Shown: positions 17,739 through 26,138, counted from the stretch's first letter. The stretch is 64,000 nt of DNA from WHSP01 sp040905505 (GCA_040905505.1 JBBDRL010000109.1:1-64000), one strand, 5' to 3'. Notes: a model not told the origin generated them from the sequence alone. Program-made: numbers and translations.

Positions 17739-18416
17739 ATGGATAGCAACGAGAAGCAAAGCGATGGCGGCCGCATGGAACGGATCGGCGAACGCACGCG
17801 GCAAGCGGCTGAGCGGACCCGAGAAGAGATGGCCGCGCGCGCCAGCGGTCTGGCGGAAGCGTCTCGCGATACGGCCGACCAGGCGCGTGAGAAGCTTGGA
17901 CGCGCCGCCGAGATCGTCAAGAACGCCGAGCCCGACGAGCACCTGCGCGAGACGGTGCGAGGCACCACGCAGAACAGCATGCATCGGGCGGGCGATTCGC
18001 TCGGCCGCGCGGCACCGAAAATCGGCAGGGGCGCTGAATCGGCGGCAGTCAAAGCGGGCGCCGCGCTTCACAAGGTAGCCCGGCCGCTATCGGCCATTCT
18101 GGGCGCCATCGCGGCTACCGTCGGTGGCTGGTGGAAGCAGGCGTCGGCCGGCGATCCCTCCCTGCCGAAGCCTGCGGACGAGGCCTGCCGAGCGCATTTC
18201 GCGACTCTCTCCGGCATTCCCACCGGCGTCACCTTCGAACGTGCACGTCCGGGTTACGCACTGGGCTTCCTCGCCGGGCAGAATCCGGATTATCGCGGCC
18301 GTCCCTTCGACGAGGTCGAAGGCGATCTGAGGACCGGATTCAGCAGCGATACGCCCGAGGAGTACGAGGCGCTGCGCGAGTTCGTTCGATTCGGGTACGG
18401 CCGGGCGACTGCCTGA
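17739..18416 (+). CDS. Two-part hypothetical protein: amphipathic-repeat region plus C-terminal compact domain
   Basis: A 225-residue protein. Residues 1-125 are rich in Ala, Arg and Glu with an 11-residue-like periodicity (GERTRQAAERTREEMAARAS, LAEASRDTADQAREKLGRAA), recalling LEA or apolipoprotein-type helices. A short hydrophobic stretch (LSAILGAIAATVGGWW) follows. The last 80 residues (CRAHFATLSGIPTGVTFERA, PGYALGFLAGQNPDYRGRPF) look like a divergent copy of a small domain found in bacterial stress-response proteins with DPRYRG-like motifs; that link is from memory and is weak. Likely start ATG at 17739 with AGGAG upstream. A further small hypothetical gene follows. Confidence 0.6.
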   Translation: MDSNEKQSDGGRMERIGERTRQAAERTREEMAARASGLAEASRDTADQAREKLGRAAEIVKNAEPDEHLRETVRGTTQNSMHRAGDSLGRAAPKIGRGAESAAVKAGAALHKVARPLSAILGAIAATVGGWWKQASAGDPSLPKPADEACRAHFATLSGIPTGVTFERARPGYALGFLAGQNPDYRGRPFDEVEGDLRTGFSSDTPEEYEALREFVRFGYGRATA

Positions 18417-18516
18417 CCGAACGCCGGTGCGGGATCGACGCGGCAGAGTTAACTTGCCGAACTCTGCTGCAGCGATCCTGCGCCGCGACGCCACCACCTT
18501 CATCGTGACGAGGAAC

Positions 18517-18804
18517 ATGAGCGACACCAACGAGCTTCCCGCGACTGCCGGTGGCCGCGAGCAGCTGAGCCAGCGTCTGGCCGACATCAGTGCCAAGGTG
18601 GACCAGGGCGATTTCTCGGGAGCACGGGCCGACATGTTCGTGGGGCGGTGGAAGGAAGGAGTGGCCGCGGACGACGTTCCCGAGGACGACCTGACGCAGG
18701 CGGGTATGCACATGGACACCGCGCATTCCGCGCTCTCGCGGTGGCCGCCCGATCTGCCGACGGCCACGAAGGCGATCGCGGAAGCCCGCAAAATCGTCGG
18801 GTAG
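18517..18804 (+). CDS. Hypothetical 95-residue protein
   Basis: A small acidic cytoplasmic protein of unknown function, from the ATG at 18517 (ACGAGGAAC upstream). It has a helical N-terminal half (REQLSQRLADISAKVDQGDF) and a conserved-looking stretch MFVGRWKEGVAADDVPEDD, then MDTAHSALSRWPPDLPTA. No domain is recognised. A longer in-frame reading from 18427 lacks a ribosome site and runs through intergenic-looking sequence. It follows the amphipathic-repeat gene by 100 bases in the same direction. Confidence 0.55.
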   Translation: MSDTNELPATAGGREQLSQRLADISAKVDQGDFSGARADMFVGRWKEGVAADDVPEDDLTQAGMHMDTAHSALSRWPPDLPTATKAIAEARKIVG

Positions 18805-19009
18805 TCGAGTCAGTCTGGCGTGTTGCCCCGCGCGCCGGCGGGGGCCCGGCACGCGGAAATCGCACGGCCTGCTCTCCCGCTTGCTCTCCATGCTCGAGGC
18901 TCAGACCTTGCACACCATTCCTCTCTCCTGACCATCAGGATCCGTGCATCCGCGGCGCGAGTGTTCGGCTGCGGCGGTCACTAATGAGAATGACAAGTGA
19001 GGTGGGCTG

Positions 19010-19366
19010 ATGCCTCAGAAATCTTACGCCGTACTCGTTCTTCTAATTCTCGCGACGGCCGTCTCTGCCTGCGCACACCTCGGCGGCGGCGGGGACGCTA
19101 CCGCGGAGCTGCGTGTGGAGAATAATCTCATCCCGCCTACCACCTTGAGTGTCTATGCATTGCCGGATACCGGCACCCGTCAGCTGGTGGGGATCGTAAG
19201 GCCGGGAGCCACGACCGACCTGTCGTTTTCGCCCCGCGCCGCGGCCAGCTACCAGTTCGTCGCTGAGACGACAGAAGGGCGCGATATCGTATCGCCTCCG
19301 ATCAACATACGCGCCGGCGACACCGCTGAATGGGACCTGGATGCCAATATCGTGCTGCCCCAATGA
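19010..19366 (+). CDS. Small lipoprotein, paralogue of the one at 44.1-44.5 kb
   Basis: A 118-residue lipoprotein: signal segment then lipobox ATAVSAC with Cys21. The mature part is a single beta-rich domain (AELRVENNLIPPTTLSVYAL, GIVRPGATTDLSFSPRAAAS, INIRAGDTAEWDLDANI). The same pattern of a short polar N terminus, a V/IxN turn, a YAL strand, a LVA/FVAE strand and a final GDTAEWDL/GHRITWEL strand occurs in the gene at 44112-44537 on the other strand, so the two are paralogues. Function unknown; the compact beta fold facing the periplasm suggests a binding or envelope role (inference). Confidence 0.7.
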   Translation: MPQKSYAVLVLLILATAVSACAHLGGGGDATAELRVENNLIPPTTLSVYALPDTGTRQLVGIVRPGATTDLSFSPRAAASYQFVAETTEGRDIVSPPINIRAGDTAEWDLDANIVLPQ

Positions 19367-19559
19367 GAATCAGCGTCGTCTGAAGTGGGCTTGCTGGGAT
19401 CAGAGGCCAGCGTCGTCTTCGGCAGCACTAAAGGACTCGCTCAACGATCACCACGTCACGCCAGGCGCGGTCCAGACGCCCGTGTTTCGCGTATATGCCG
19501 TCTCTCCGCGCTCCGCTGACCACCTCTCCATGCCGCGAAACACCCCGCGGCGCCACCGG

Positions 19560-20615
19560 CTACGCTGGTGTAGCGAGCTCCCACGCGTTCGAAGCGGCCG
19601 GCAAACCGAACGTCTCCGCGAGCAGCGCGTACGAGCGACGCCGGGCCCTCGGATCGTGAATCATCGAGCTGACCATCACCTCGTTCGCGCCTGCCTCACG
19701 AGCCGCCTCGGTGATGGCCTCCCGAAGCCGTTCGGGCCGCCCGATGTACTGGAGCCGCCGATAAGATTCGGCGATTGCCCGCTCCTGAGCCGTGTACGGA
19801 TACGCCCGTGCCTCGTCCGGCGTCGGCAACGGCCCGAACTCGCCGCGCCTCAGGCGGACCCACACCAGGTCTCCCGTCGACGCGTGGTAATCCGCCTCCT
19901 CGTCCGTCTCGGCGCAAATCACCGACACAGCGAGAATCACGTGCGGTTCCTCGCGGCCGGCGCCCCCCCGGAAGCTTTCCCGATACGCCCGGGTCGCGGG
20001 CGCCGCCGGGGCCGGGCTGAAATGACTCGCGAAGGCGTAGCCCAGGCCCAGCGATCCCGCCAACTCCGCGCTCGCGCCGCTCGAGCCTAGCAACCATATC
20101 GGCGGAAGCGTTACTCCGCTCGGGATGACCTGCACCGAGTGAAACGGATGCTCCACCGGGAGGGTGCCCGCCGACAGCCCCACCAGCTCGGCGAGCTGCT
20201 GGTTGAACTGCTCCGGCCCGAACGGTCGCAGCGCCCGCGACGTGCCCGGATCCGTCCCCGGGGCGCGCCCGATTCCCAGATCGATCCGGCCGGGGTACAA
20301 CGCCTCCAACGTGTGAAACGACTCCGCCAGCTTCAGCGGTACGTGGTTCTGAAGCATCATTCCACCCGACCCTACCCGGATCCGCTCCGTCGCCGCCGCC
20401 GCGTGCGCGATCAGTATCTCCGGCGACGAGCTTGCTATGCTGGGCATCCCGTGGTGCTCGGCGAACCAGTACCGTGTATAGCCGGCCTCGTCCGCGAGAC
20501 GCGCCAATCTCCTCGAGTCCTTCAGCGCTTCCACCGCCGTTCCCCCGCTGCCGATTGGCGCGAGGTCCAGCACCGACAGCGGAATCGACCCCTCCGAATC
20601 TCTATCGTTCATCAT
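19560..20615 (-). CDS. LLM class flavin-dependent oxidoreductase (bacterial luciferase family)
   Basis: A 351-residue flavin-dependent oxidoreductase of the luciferase-like monooxygenase fold, closest in style to the YhbW/MsnO8 group: SIPLSVLDLAPIGSGGTAVE at the N terminus, RYWFAEHHGMPSIASSSPE, RIRVGSGGMMLQNHVPLKLA, RIDLGIGRAPGTDP and the late TDEEADYHASTGDLVWV. The substrate cannot be told from sequence. Start: ATG at 20615 (a second at 20612), since a GTG at 20657 would lie in the operator. It diverges from a MarR-family gene across 44 bases that hold an inverted repeat, so MarR control is likely. Confidence 0.88.
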   Translation of the reverse strand: MMNDRDSEGSIPLSVLDLAPIGSGGTAVEALKDSRRLARLADEAGYTRYWFAEHHGMPSIASSSPEILIAHAAAATERIRVGSGGMMLQNHVPLKLAESFHTLEALYPGRIDLGIGRAPGTDPGTSRALRPFGPEQFNQQLAELVGLSAGTLPVEHPFHSVQVIPSGVTLPPIWLLGSSGASAELAGSLGLGYAFASHFSPAPAAPATRAYRESFRGGAGREEPHVILAVSVICAETDEEADYHASTGDLVWVRLRRGEFGPLPTPDEARAYPYTAQERAIAESYRRLQYIGRPERLREAITEAAREAGANEVMVSSMIHDPRARRRSYALLAETFGLPAASNAWELATPA

Positions 20616-20649
20616 GCCAACCCGTTGACCGAAGTGGGGCAGTTCTGTA

Positions 20650-20667
20650 TCGTTCACGTATGAACGA
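20650..20667. promoter_or_regulatory. Inverted repeat, probable MarR operator
   Basis: TCGTTCA and TGAACGA form perfect 7-bp arms around CGTA, between the divergent LLM oxidoreductase and MarR genes; with one extra base the arms extend to TGTAT and ATACA. The repeat overlaps the ATG of the MarR gene (20660), as expected for an autoregulatory MarR site. Assignment is by position and symmetry. Confidence 0.7.
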
Positions 20668-21088
20668 ATACACCGGTGGTCTCCTGGACGATCCGCTCGT
20701 GAGCGCTCTGCTGCGTGCGGCGGAGATGCTTCGGGATCGGATCGAGGGAGCGCTGGGGGAGGTCGGCCTGTCGGGAGCTCGCTATTCCGTGCTGGAGGAG
20801 CTGGCGCGGACGGACGAACCGCTGGCGCTCGGCGAGCTAGCCGCCCGCGTTTCGTGTGTACGATCGAACATGACGCAGCTCACGGATCGCCTGGAGGCGG
20901 ATGGCCTGGTGCGACGCGTTCGCGACCCAGCGGATCGGCGCTGCGTACGTGCGGAGTTGACGCAGGCGGGTACCAAGAGGCAACGTGCCGGGGCGGAGAA
21001 GCTTCGCGCCGTGCATGGCGCGTTCATGGGTGGGCTTGCCGTCGAGGATCGGGCGGCGTTGCTGGAGGCCCTGCGGGCGATCACGTAG
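20660..21088 (+). CDS. MarR-family transcriptional regulator
   Basis: A 142-residue winged-helix repressor. The core reads GLSGARYSVLEELARTDEP, then LALGELAARVSCVRSNMTQL (helix-turn-helix with recognition helix) and LVRRVRDPADRRCVRAELTQ (wing), the classic MarR pattern. Cysteines in the recognition-helix region (VSCVRSN) and wing (RRCVR) could make it redox-sensitive, as in OhrR, but that is a guess. It diverges from the LLM oxidoreductase and is followed on its own strand by a DsbA/FrnE protein and an SMR exporter, which may be part of the same regulon. Confidence 0.88.
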   Translation: MNEYTGGLLDDPLVSALLRAAEMLRDRIEGALGEVGLSGARYSVLEELARTDEPLALGELAARVSCVRSNMTQLTDRLEADGLVRRVRDPADRRCVRAELTQAGTKRQRAGAEKLRAVHGAFMGGLAVEDRAALLEALRAIT

Positions 21089-21218
21089 CGGCCGGTCGGG
21101 GTTTCCCCGGGTTCCGTCGTAGGGATGGCCGTTGGGCGGAACCTGGTCGCAGCGCGAGGATGCCAGACGGATACGAGGAGTGGAGAAGTTGCCCGAAACC
21201 GAGGAAGGGGAGTAGGCG

Positions 21219-21917
21219 ATGAAGGTCGAGATTTATTCGGACGTGGTATGTCCTTGGTGTTATATCGGAGAGCGGCGCTTCGAACGTGCGCTGGCGGGAT
21301 TCGAGCACGTCGGCGAGGTGGAGGTGGAGTTCCGACCCTTTCAGCTCGACCCGGACGCGCCGGCCGAGTCGATTCCGCTGAAGTCTTATCTGGCTCGGCG
21401 GTTCGGTGGATCCGCCGACGGCATGCTTCGTAATGTGAGCGATGCCGCCGGCGGGGAGGGGATCTCCATCGACTGGGAGAATGCCAAGGCGGTGAATACG
21501 CGTGATTCTCACCGGCTGCTGGAGCTGGCATCGCGTGAGTACGGGCGCGGCGTCCAGCGCAGCCTCCTGGAGCACCTGTTCGCCGCCCACTTCAGCGAGG
21601 GAGGCGATGTGGGTGACCTCGACTGCCTCACCGAACTCGGGGTGGCCGCCGGAATGGACGAGGAACGGGTTAAAGGATACCTCGAGTCGGGGGAGGGGGC
21701 GGAGGAGCTCACACAGGAGCTCGAACGGGCGCGGAGTCTCGGGATTCGCGCGGTTCCGGCGTTCTTATTCGAAGGCAAGTACGTGATCGAAGGGGCGCAG
21801 CCGTCATCCACGTTTCTGCAGGTGCTCGAAGAGGTGCAGCAGCGGCTGGAGCACGAGAAAGGGGACCCGGTCGATGCCGACTGTGATGACGGCGTGTGCG
21901 CCGCTAGAGAAGGATAG
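21219..21917 (+). CDS. DsbA-family oxidoreductase, FrnE-like
   Basis: A 232-residue thioredoxin-fold protein with active-site CPWC at residues 11-14 (IYSDVVCPWCYIGERR), an inserted helical domain, and a cis-proline strand in IRAVPAFLFEGKYVIEGAQP, matching the FrnE/2-hydroxychromene-2-carboxylate isomerase-like branch. No signal peptide is present, so it works in the cytoplasm. The C terminus carries an unusual cysteine-containing tail (DADCDDGVCAAREG). It stands between MarR and an SMR exporter in the same direction, 8 bases before the latter, suggesting a redox or toxic-compound response unit. Confidence 0.88.
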   Translation: MKVEIYSDVVCPWCYIGERRFERALAGFEHVGEVEVEFRPFQLDPDAPAESIPLKSYLARRFGGSADGMLRNVSDAAGGEGISIDWENAKAVNTRDSHRLLELASREYGRGVQRSLLEHLFAAHFSEGGDVGDLDCLTELGVAAGMDEERVKGYLESGEGAEELTQELERARSLGIRAVPAFLFEGKYVIEGAQPSSTFLQVLEEVQQRLEHEKGDPVDADCDDGVCAAREG

Positions 21918-21925
21918 GAGTCCGT

Positions 21926-22294
21926 GTGGCCTGGCTGATCCTGATCGTGGCTGGCCTCCTGGAAGTTGCCTGGGCCGTCGGCCTGAAGTACACCGACGGC
22001 TTCACGAGGCCGCTCCCTTCCGTGCTTACGGTGGTTGCGATCGCCGCGAGCATGCTCCTGCTGGCGATCGCGGCCCGGACACTGCCGATCGGCACCGCCT
22101 ACGCGGTGTGGGTCGGAATCGGGGCCTTGGGCGCCGGCATTTTCGGGATCGTTCTGTTCGGCGAGCCGGCGAGCGCCGGCCGTGTCTTCTTCCTCGCCCT
22201 GCTGGTCCTCTCGATCGTCGGGTTGAAGGCGACCACCCCCACACCAGACCCGGTGACCCGCGCCCCCACTGAGGCAGTGGACCGGAGACCGTAG
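21926..22294 (+). CDS. Small multidrug resistance exporter, SugE/Gdx type
   Basis: A 122-residue, four-helix membrane protein of the SMR family. The conserved membrane glutamate is E13 (LIVAGLLEVAWAVGLKYTDG), and the GTAYAVWVGIGALGAGIFGI and VLFGEPASAGR blocks place it with SugE-like proteins, several of which export guanidinium. The start is a GTG at 21926 with GGATAGGAG just upstream. It directly follows the DsbA-like gene; there is no room for a guanidine riboswitch between them, and none is seen. Confidence 0.88.
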   Translation: MAWLILIVAGLLEVAWAVGLKYTDGFTRPLPSVLTVVAIAASMLLLAIAARTLPIGTAYAVWVGIGALGAGIFGIVLFGEPASAGRVFFLALLVLSIVGLKATTPTPDPVTRAPTEAVDRRP

Positions 22295-22453
22295 CACCCA
22301 ATCAGCCGTGCGTTTCGCAGCAACGGGGGATCGGTAGCGCCGCGAATCGCCCTGGCGTGCGGCTTCGCCCGTTCCACACTGTTGCTCAACGACACGTGCG
22401 GCTTACAATTTGTCAGCGGAAGGCGTCCGGAACCAGCTAAGGAGCGACCCGCG

Positions 22454-23089
22454 ATGGCTTCTTCTCGTACTTGGCACGGGCAGGTGGGGCTTGCGGCCGT
22501 GATTGCCGTATCGGCGCTCGCTGGAACCCTGATGGTCGGCTTCCTGATCATGGGGCTGATTCAGAGAGAACCGCCAACCTACTCCGTTACCGCGGCCGAG
22601 CCGCGGCCCGCGAACGGCCGTTTGGTCGGCCCCGACAGCGTGACCGTCGATGCGACCCACCCCGAGCAGTGGCGCTACTTCTCCTTCGCTGCCGGGACGA
22701 CGGTCGATCGGCCGGGGCCGCTGGAGTGGGATATCGCCTTCCGGCGCTTTCAGGTGATGGTCAATGGGGGGCAGGGCTTCGCGGGTTCCGCCGGTGTCGT
22801 CGACCTCGGCGAGCAGCCGTTCGAATCGGTGCGGGCCGTGCCCACCCGGGGGTATGTCGTCAATACCGTTCGTAGTGATACGCTCAACGCCGAGATCGGA
22901 GACTGGTACAGCTACTCCTACTTCACGCACCTGCTAACCCCCCGAGCGCGAACCTTTGCCGTTCGAACGGCCGACGGGCGCTTCGCCAAGCTCCAATTCG
23001 TCGGCTATTACTGCCCGGGCGCGACCCCGGGCTGCGTCACCTTCCGCTACGTGTTCCAGGGCGCCGGCGGGCCGGACCTGAGCACCTGA
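22454..23089 (+). CDS. HmuY-like haem-binding domain protein, membrane-anchored
   Basis: A 211-residue protein with one N-terminal membrane segment (LAAVIAVSALAGTLMVGFLI) and a periplasmic beta-rich domain: WDIAFRRFQVMVNGGQGF, DWYSYSYFTHLLTPRARTF, FAVRTADGRFAKLQFVGYYC and GCVTFRYVFQGAGG. This series of motifs matches HmuY-type haem-binding proteins known from Bacteroidota, where two histidines coordinate haem; only one candidate (YFTHLL) is plain here, so haem binding is not assured. The ATG at 22454 has AAGGAGCG upstream. No haem transporter lies next to it. Confidence 0.7.
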   Translation: MASSRTWHGQVGLAAVIAVSALAGTLMVGFLIMGLIQREPPTYSVTAAEPRPANGRLVGPDSVTVDATHPEQWRYFSFAAGTTVDRPGPLEWDIAFRRFQVMVNGGQGFAGSAGVVDLGEQPFESVRAVPTRGYVVNTVRSDTLNAEIGDWYSYSYFTHLLTPRARTFAVRTADGRFAKLQFVGYYCPGATPGCVTFRYVFQGAGGPDLST

Positions 23090-23112
23090 TCGGACCGGAC
23101 TCCCCGCTCCGC

Positions 23113-24546
23113 CTAATCGGTCGCCTGATCGGCGTCATCGACGTTCACTGAAAGCTCCATCTCCTCGAGACGCCTGTACAACGTTCGCCGACTGATCCCC
23201 AGCAGCTTCGACGCCTGCCGTTTGTTGCCCTCGACCCGCCCCAGAACGTACCGGATGTACTGTGCCTCGAGCTCGGCTGCCGTGGGCAGAGCCGTTCCGC
23301 CCAGCAACGACTCCAGCGGCCCCCAGTCACCGGCCGTCACCTTACCATCCTTTCGGATCCGTCCCGGCAGGTCCTCGACCCGGATCGTGGACCCACTGCA
23401 GAATGCGACCGCCCGCTCGATCGCACTCTGTAGCTCCCGCACGTTGCCCGGGAACCCGTACCGCTTCAGTCGTTCGACGGCCCGAGGTGATAGTCCGCCG
23501 ATTTCGCGATCCATCTGACCGGCGTAGAGCTTGAGGAATCGTGCGGTGAGGAGCTCGAGATCGTCCACCCTCTCCCGCAGCGGGGGAACGCGGAGCAGGA
23601 AGGTTTCGAGCCGGAAATAGAGGTCCTCACGGAAGCTGCCGTCCTCCACCGCTCGCTCCATGTTCCGATTGGTCGCCGTCACGATCCGGACGTCGACGCG
23701 CCGCTCGCGATTGGCACCGACCGGCCGCACCATCCCGTCCTGAAGGACCCGCAGCAGCTTCGCCTGCAGTGCGGCCGGCATCTCACCGATTTCATCCAGG
23801 AAGATGGTTCCGCCGTCTGCCTCTTCGAACAGCCCCTTCCGCGCACGCGTCGCTCCCGTGAAGGCGCCGCTCTCGTGGCCGAAGATCTCGCTCTCCAGGA
23901 GCTCGCCGGGAATCCCCGCCGCATTCACCGCGACGAACGGCCGCCTGCTCCGGGCGCTCTCGCGGTGGATCGCCCGCGCCACCATCTCCTTGCCGACTCC
24001 GCTCTCCCCGACGATCAGCGCCGGTCCCTTCGCCCGGGCGACGCTACGGACCTGGTCGAACAGCGCCCGCATCGGCTTGCTCCTGCCGATCATACCGTGG
24101 AACGAGTCCGAGCCTAGAAGCTCGTGGTACTGCTGAACCTCGAGCCGCAGGCGTCGGTTCTCGAGCAACCGGCCGACGCGCATCATCAGATGATCCAGAT
24201 CCAGCGGCTTCACCAGGAAATCGTCGGCCCCCAGCTTCAGGCATTCCACCGCCTGGTTCACGGTGCCGAACGCGGTCACGACCAGGAATGCCGGCCGTGG
24301 ACGCAGTGACTGCGAAAATGCCAGCAGGGCCTTGCCGTTCGCGCCGGGAAGTCGCAGATCCGAGATGATGAGGTCCGGTACGAGCCGACTCAGTAGGCGC
24401 TCAGCCTCTTCGGCCGAGTTCGCCGTTTCCACCGTATAGCCTGCTTCGGCGACTTCATCTTGCAGCAACGCGCAGAGCGACTCGTCGTCTTCGACGATCA
24501 GAACCGTCTCACCGCTGCGCCCGGCCTCGTTGTGAGGGTCAGCCAT
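23113..24546 (-). CDS. NtrC-type sigma-54-dependent response regulator
   Basis: A 477-residue activator: receiver domain with phospho-acceptor in LIISDLRLPGANGKALLAFS, AAA+ domain with Walker A GESGVGKEMVARAIH, the sigma-54 contact loop ESGAFTGATRARKG and DGGTIFLDEIGEMPAALQAK, then a Fis-type DNA-binding helix (NKRQASKLLGISRRTLYRRL). All elements needed for sigma-54 activation are intact. The ATG at 24546 overlaps the 3' end of the kinase gene by eight bases, showing translational coupling. No sigma-54 promoter was recognised in this window, so the targets are unknown. Confidence 0.9.
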   Translation of the reverse strand: MADPHNEAGRSGETVLIVEDDESLCALLQDEVAEAGYTVETANSAEEAERLLSRLVPDLIISDLRLPGANGKALLAFSQSLRPRPAFLVVTAFGTVNQAVECLKLGADDFLVKPLDLDHLMMRVGRLLENRRLRLEVQQYHELLGSDSFHGMIGRSKPMRALFDQVRSVARAKGPALIVGESGVGKEMVARAIHRESARSRRPFVAVNAAGIPGELLESEIFGHESGAFTGATRARKGLFEEADGGTIFLDEIGEMPAALQAKLLRVLQDGMVRPVGANRERRVDVRIVTATNRNMERAVEDGSFREDLYFRLETFLLRVPPLRERVDDLELLTARFLKLYAGQMDREIGGLSPRAVERLKRYGFPGNVRELQSAIERAVAFCSGSTIRVEDLPGRIRKDGKVTAGDWGPLESLLGGTALPTAAELEAQYIRYVLGRVEGNKRQASKLLGISRRTLYRRLEEMELSVNVDDADQATD

Positions 24547-26056
24547 CTTCACTGACGGCCCTGGAATTCCCATTCCCATCGGGTGCTGGCAGAACGACGC
24601 GAAAACGGGCGCCGCCGAGCGGGCTCTCGTCCAGAACGATCCGGCCGCCGTGCTGCTCGATCAGCCCGTGCGCGACCGCGAGCCCCAGCCCCGTCCCCTC
24701 ACCGACCTTCTTGGTGGTGAAGAAAGGTTCGAAAATCCGCGATCGTGATTGAGGAGGGATTCCGGGGCCGTCATCCTCCACCAGGAAGAACGGCTCGCCC
24801 ATCTCCGTTCCCCAGCCCAGGCGAATCTCTCCGTCCGGTGCGGCCTGGGCCGAGTTGCGAAGCAGATTCGTCAGGACCTGCTCGATCTGCCAGGGATCGA
24901 CTTCCAGAGCGGGCCCCGGTGGGCTGCCGATCATCTGGATCCGTGCCTCCTCTCCCTGCATCTCCTCCCGCATCGAAGCGACGGCCGCGCGACCAAGCTG
25001 CTCCGCCGAAACAAGTCGCCGCTGAAGCCGCGTCTGCCGGCCAAAATCCAGGAGCTGACGGACGATGCTTTCCATCCTCCGCACCTGCCCCCGGATCTCG
25101 GTGAGCGTATCGTGGATGGGAGGTGAAAGATCCGGCAGCCGGACCGCCCGCTGCGCCTTTCCCGCAACCACGCTCAGGGGCGCTCCCAGCTCGTGCGCGA
25201 CACCCGCCGAGAGCTGTCCCACCGCCGCGAGCTTCTCCGACAGAGCGAGGCGTTCCTCGAGAGTACGCTGGTGCTCCCGCTGGTCTTCCAGTGCCGCCTC
25301 TGTCTCGTCAATGCTGTCGAGCATCGAGTTCAGCGTCTCCGCCAGCGCGGCCAAATCCGCCGGGCCCTCTACCTCAGCTCGATGCGTCCGATCCCCGCCG
25401 CGTACGTGATCCATGCTGCCCGATAGCCGCGACATCGGCCGCCCGATCGCCGCATGGTGCGCGTACAACACCAGCCCGACCACCAGCCCGAGCGCCAGCA
25501 ACAGTCCTCCCCCAGCCCCTGCCTGGAGCGTCCTTACCTCTGCCTCGATATCGCTCCGCCTCCGCGTTACCTCCAGCAGCCCGATGATCTGCCCGCCAGC
25601 GTCCGTCAAGGGAACGAAGTACGAATACACACGACGACCGGCCACTTCCCCGTACTCCCCGCGGCGTGAACCCTCCGCCGCAATCTCGCTTAAACGCCCA
25701 CGGTTCTGCTCCACTTCCTCCGCCCCGGAAGCCGCGATCCGACTCCCGGCCGCATCGTAGACCGACGTCCCGTAAACCCGGTTCGTCCGGAACACCGACG
25801 CGACGATCTGGTCGATGCTCCCCTGTCTGTCACGCTCGAGTGCATGCTCCAGCGGCAGCCGAACCGCCCGCGCAACCAGCTCCACCTCCTTCTCGAGCCG
25901 ACTCTGCGCCCAGTCCTCGAACAACTTCAAGCCCGAGTAGCCCAGCAGCCCCAGGAGCACCACCAGCGGCCCCAGCACGGCCAGAAGTAGGGTGCTCCGA
26001 ACGCTGTAGCGGCCGGCCTTACTCGCCGGCGACGACCGTGATCTAAATGGATACAT
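24539..26056 (-). CDS. Membrane sensor histidine kinase (NtrB/ZraS-like)
   Basis: A 505-residue kinase with two membrane segments (about 22-45 and 184-205) around a periplasmic sensor of about 135 residues, then HAMP (IGRPMSRLSGSMDHVRGGDR), a phospho-acceptor helix (SAGVAHELGAPLSVVAGKAQ) and an ATPase domain (NLLRNSAQAAPDGEIRLGWG, DDGPGIPPQSRSRIFEPFF, GTGLGLAVAHGLIEQHGG). It is cotranscribed with and upstream of the NtrC-type regulator. A good promoter lies so close to the ATG (see separate entry) that the mRNA may be leaderless. Confidence 0.9.
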   Translation of the reverse strand: MYPFRSRSSPASKAGRYSVRSTLLLAVLGPLVVLLGLLGYSGLKLFEDWAQSRLEKEVELVARAVRLPLEHALERDRQGSIDQIVASVFRTNRVYGTSVYDAAGSRIAASGAEEVEQNRGRLSEIAAEGSRRGEYGEVAGRRVYSYFVPLTDAGGQIIGLLEVTRRRSDIEAEVRTLQAGAGGGLLLALGLVVGLVLYAHHAAIGRPMSRLSGSMDHVRGGDRTHRAEVEGPADLAALAETLNSMLDSIDETEAALEDQREHQRTLEERLALSEKLAAVGQLSAGVAHELGAPLSVVAGKAQRAVRLPDLSPPIHDTLTEIRGQVRRMESIVRQLLDFGRQTRLQRRLVSAEQLGRAAVASMREEMQGEEARIQMIGSPPGPALEVDPWQIEQVLTNLLRNSAQAAPDGEIRLGWGTEMGEPFFLVEDDGPGIPPQSRSRIFEPFFTTKKVGEGTGLGLAVAHGLIEQHGGRIVLDESPLGGARFRVVLPAPDGNGNSRAVSEDG

Positions 26057-26064
26057 GTGTCACA

Positions 26065-26092
26065 ATGTTACAAGATCCGGGCTTTTGTGCAA
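26065..26092 (-). promoter_or_regulatory. Promoter of the histidine kinase gene, near-leaderless
   Basis: On the minus strand TTGCAC (26092-26087) and TAACAT (26070-26065) are 16 bases apart, a good sigma-70-type pair. Transcription should begin around 26058, within a few bases of the ATG at 26056, and no ribosome-binding site precedes the ATG. Two TGTnACA-like repeats overlap the -10 region. Confidence 0.5.
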
Positions 26093-26138
26093 CCCCTCAC
26101 AGCGGCCTTTGGGGCGTGCTCGTATTGAGGGGGTTCCC

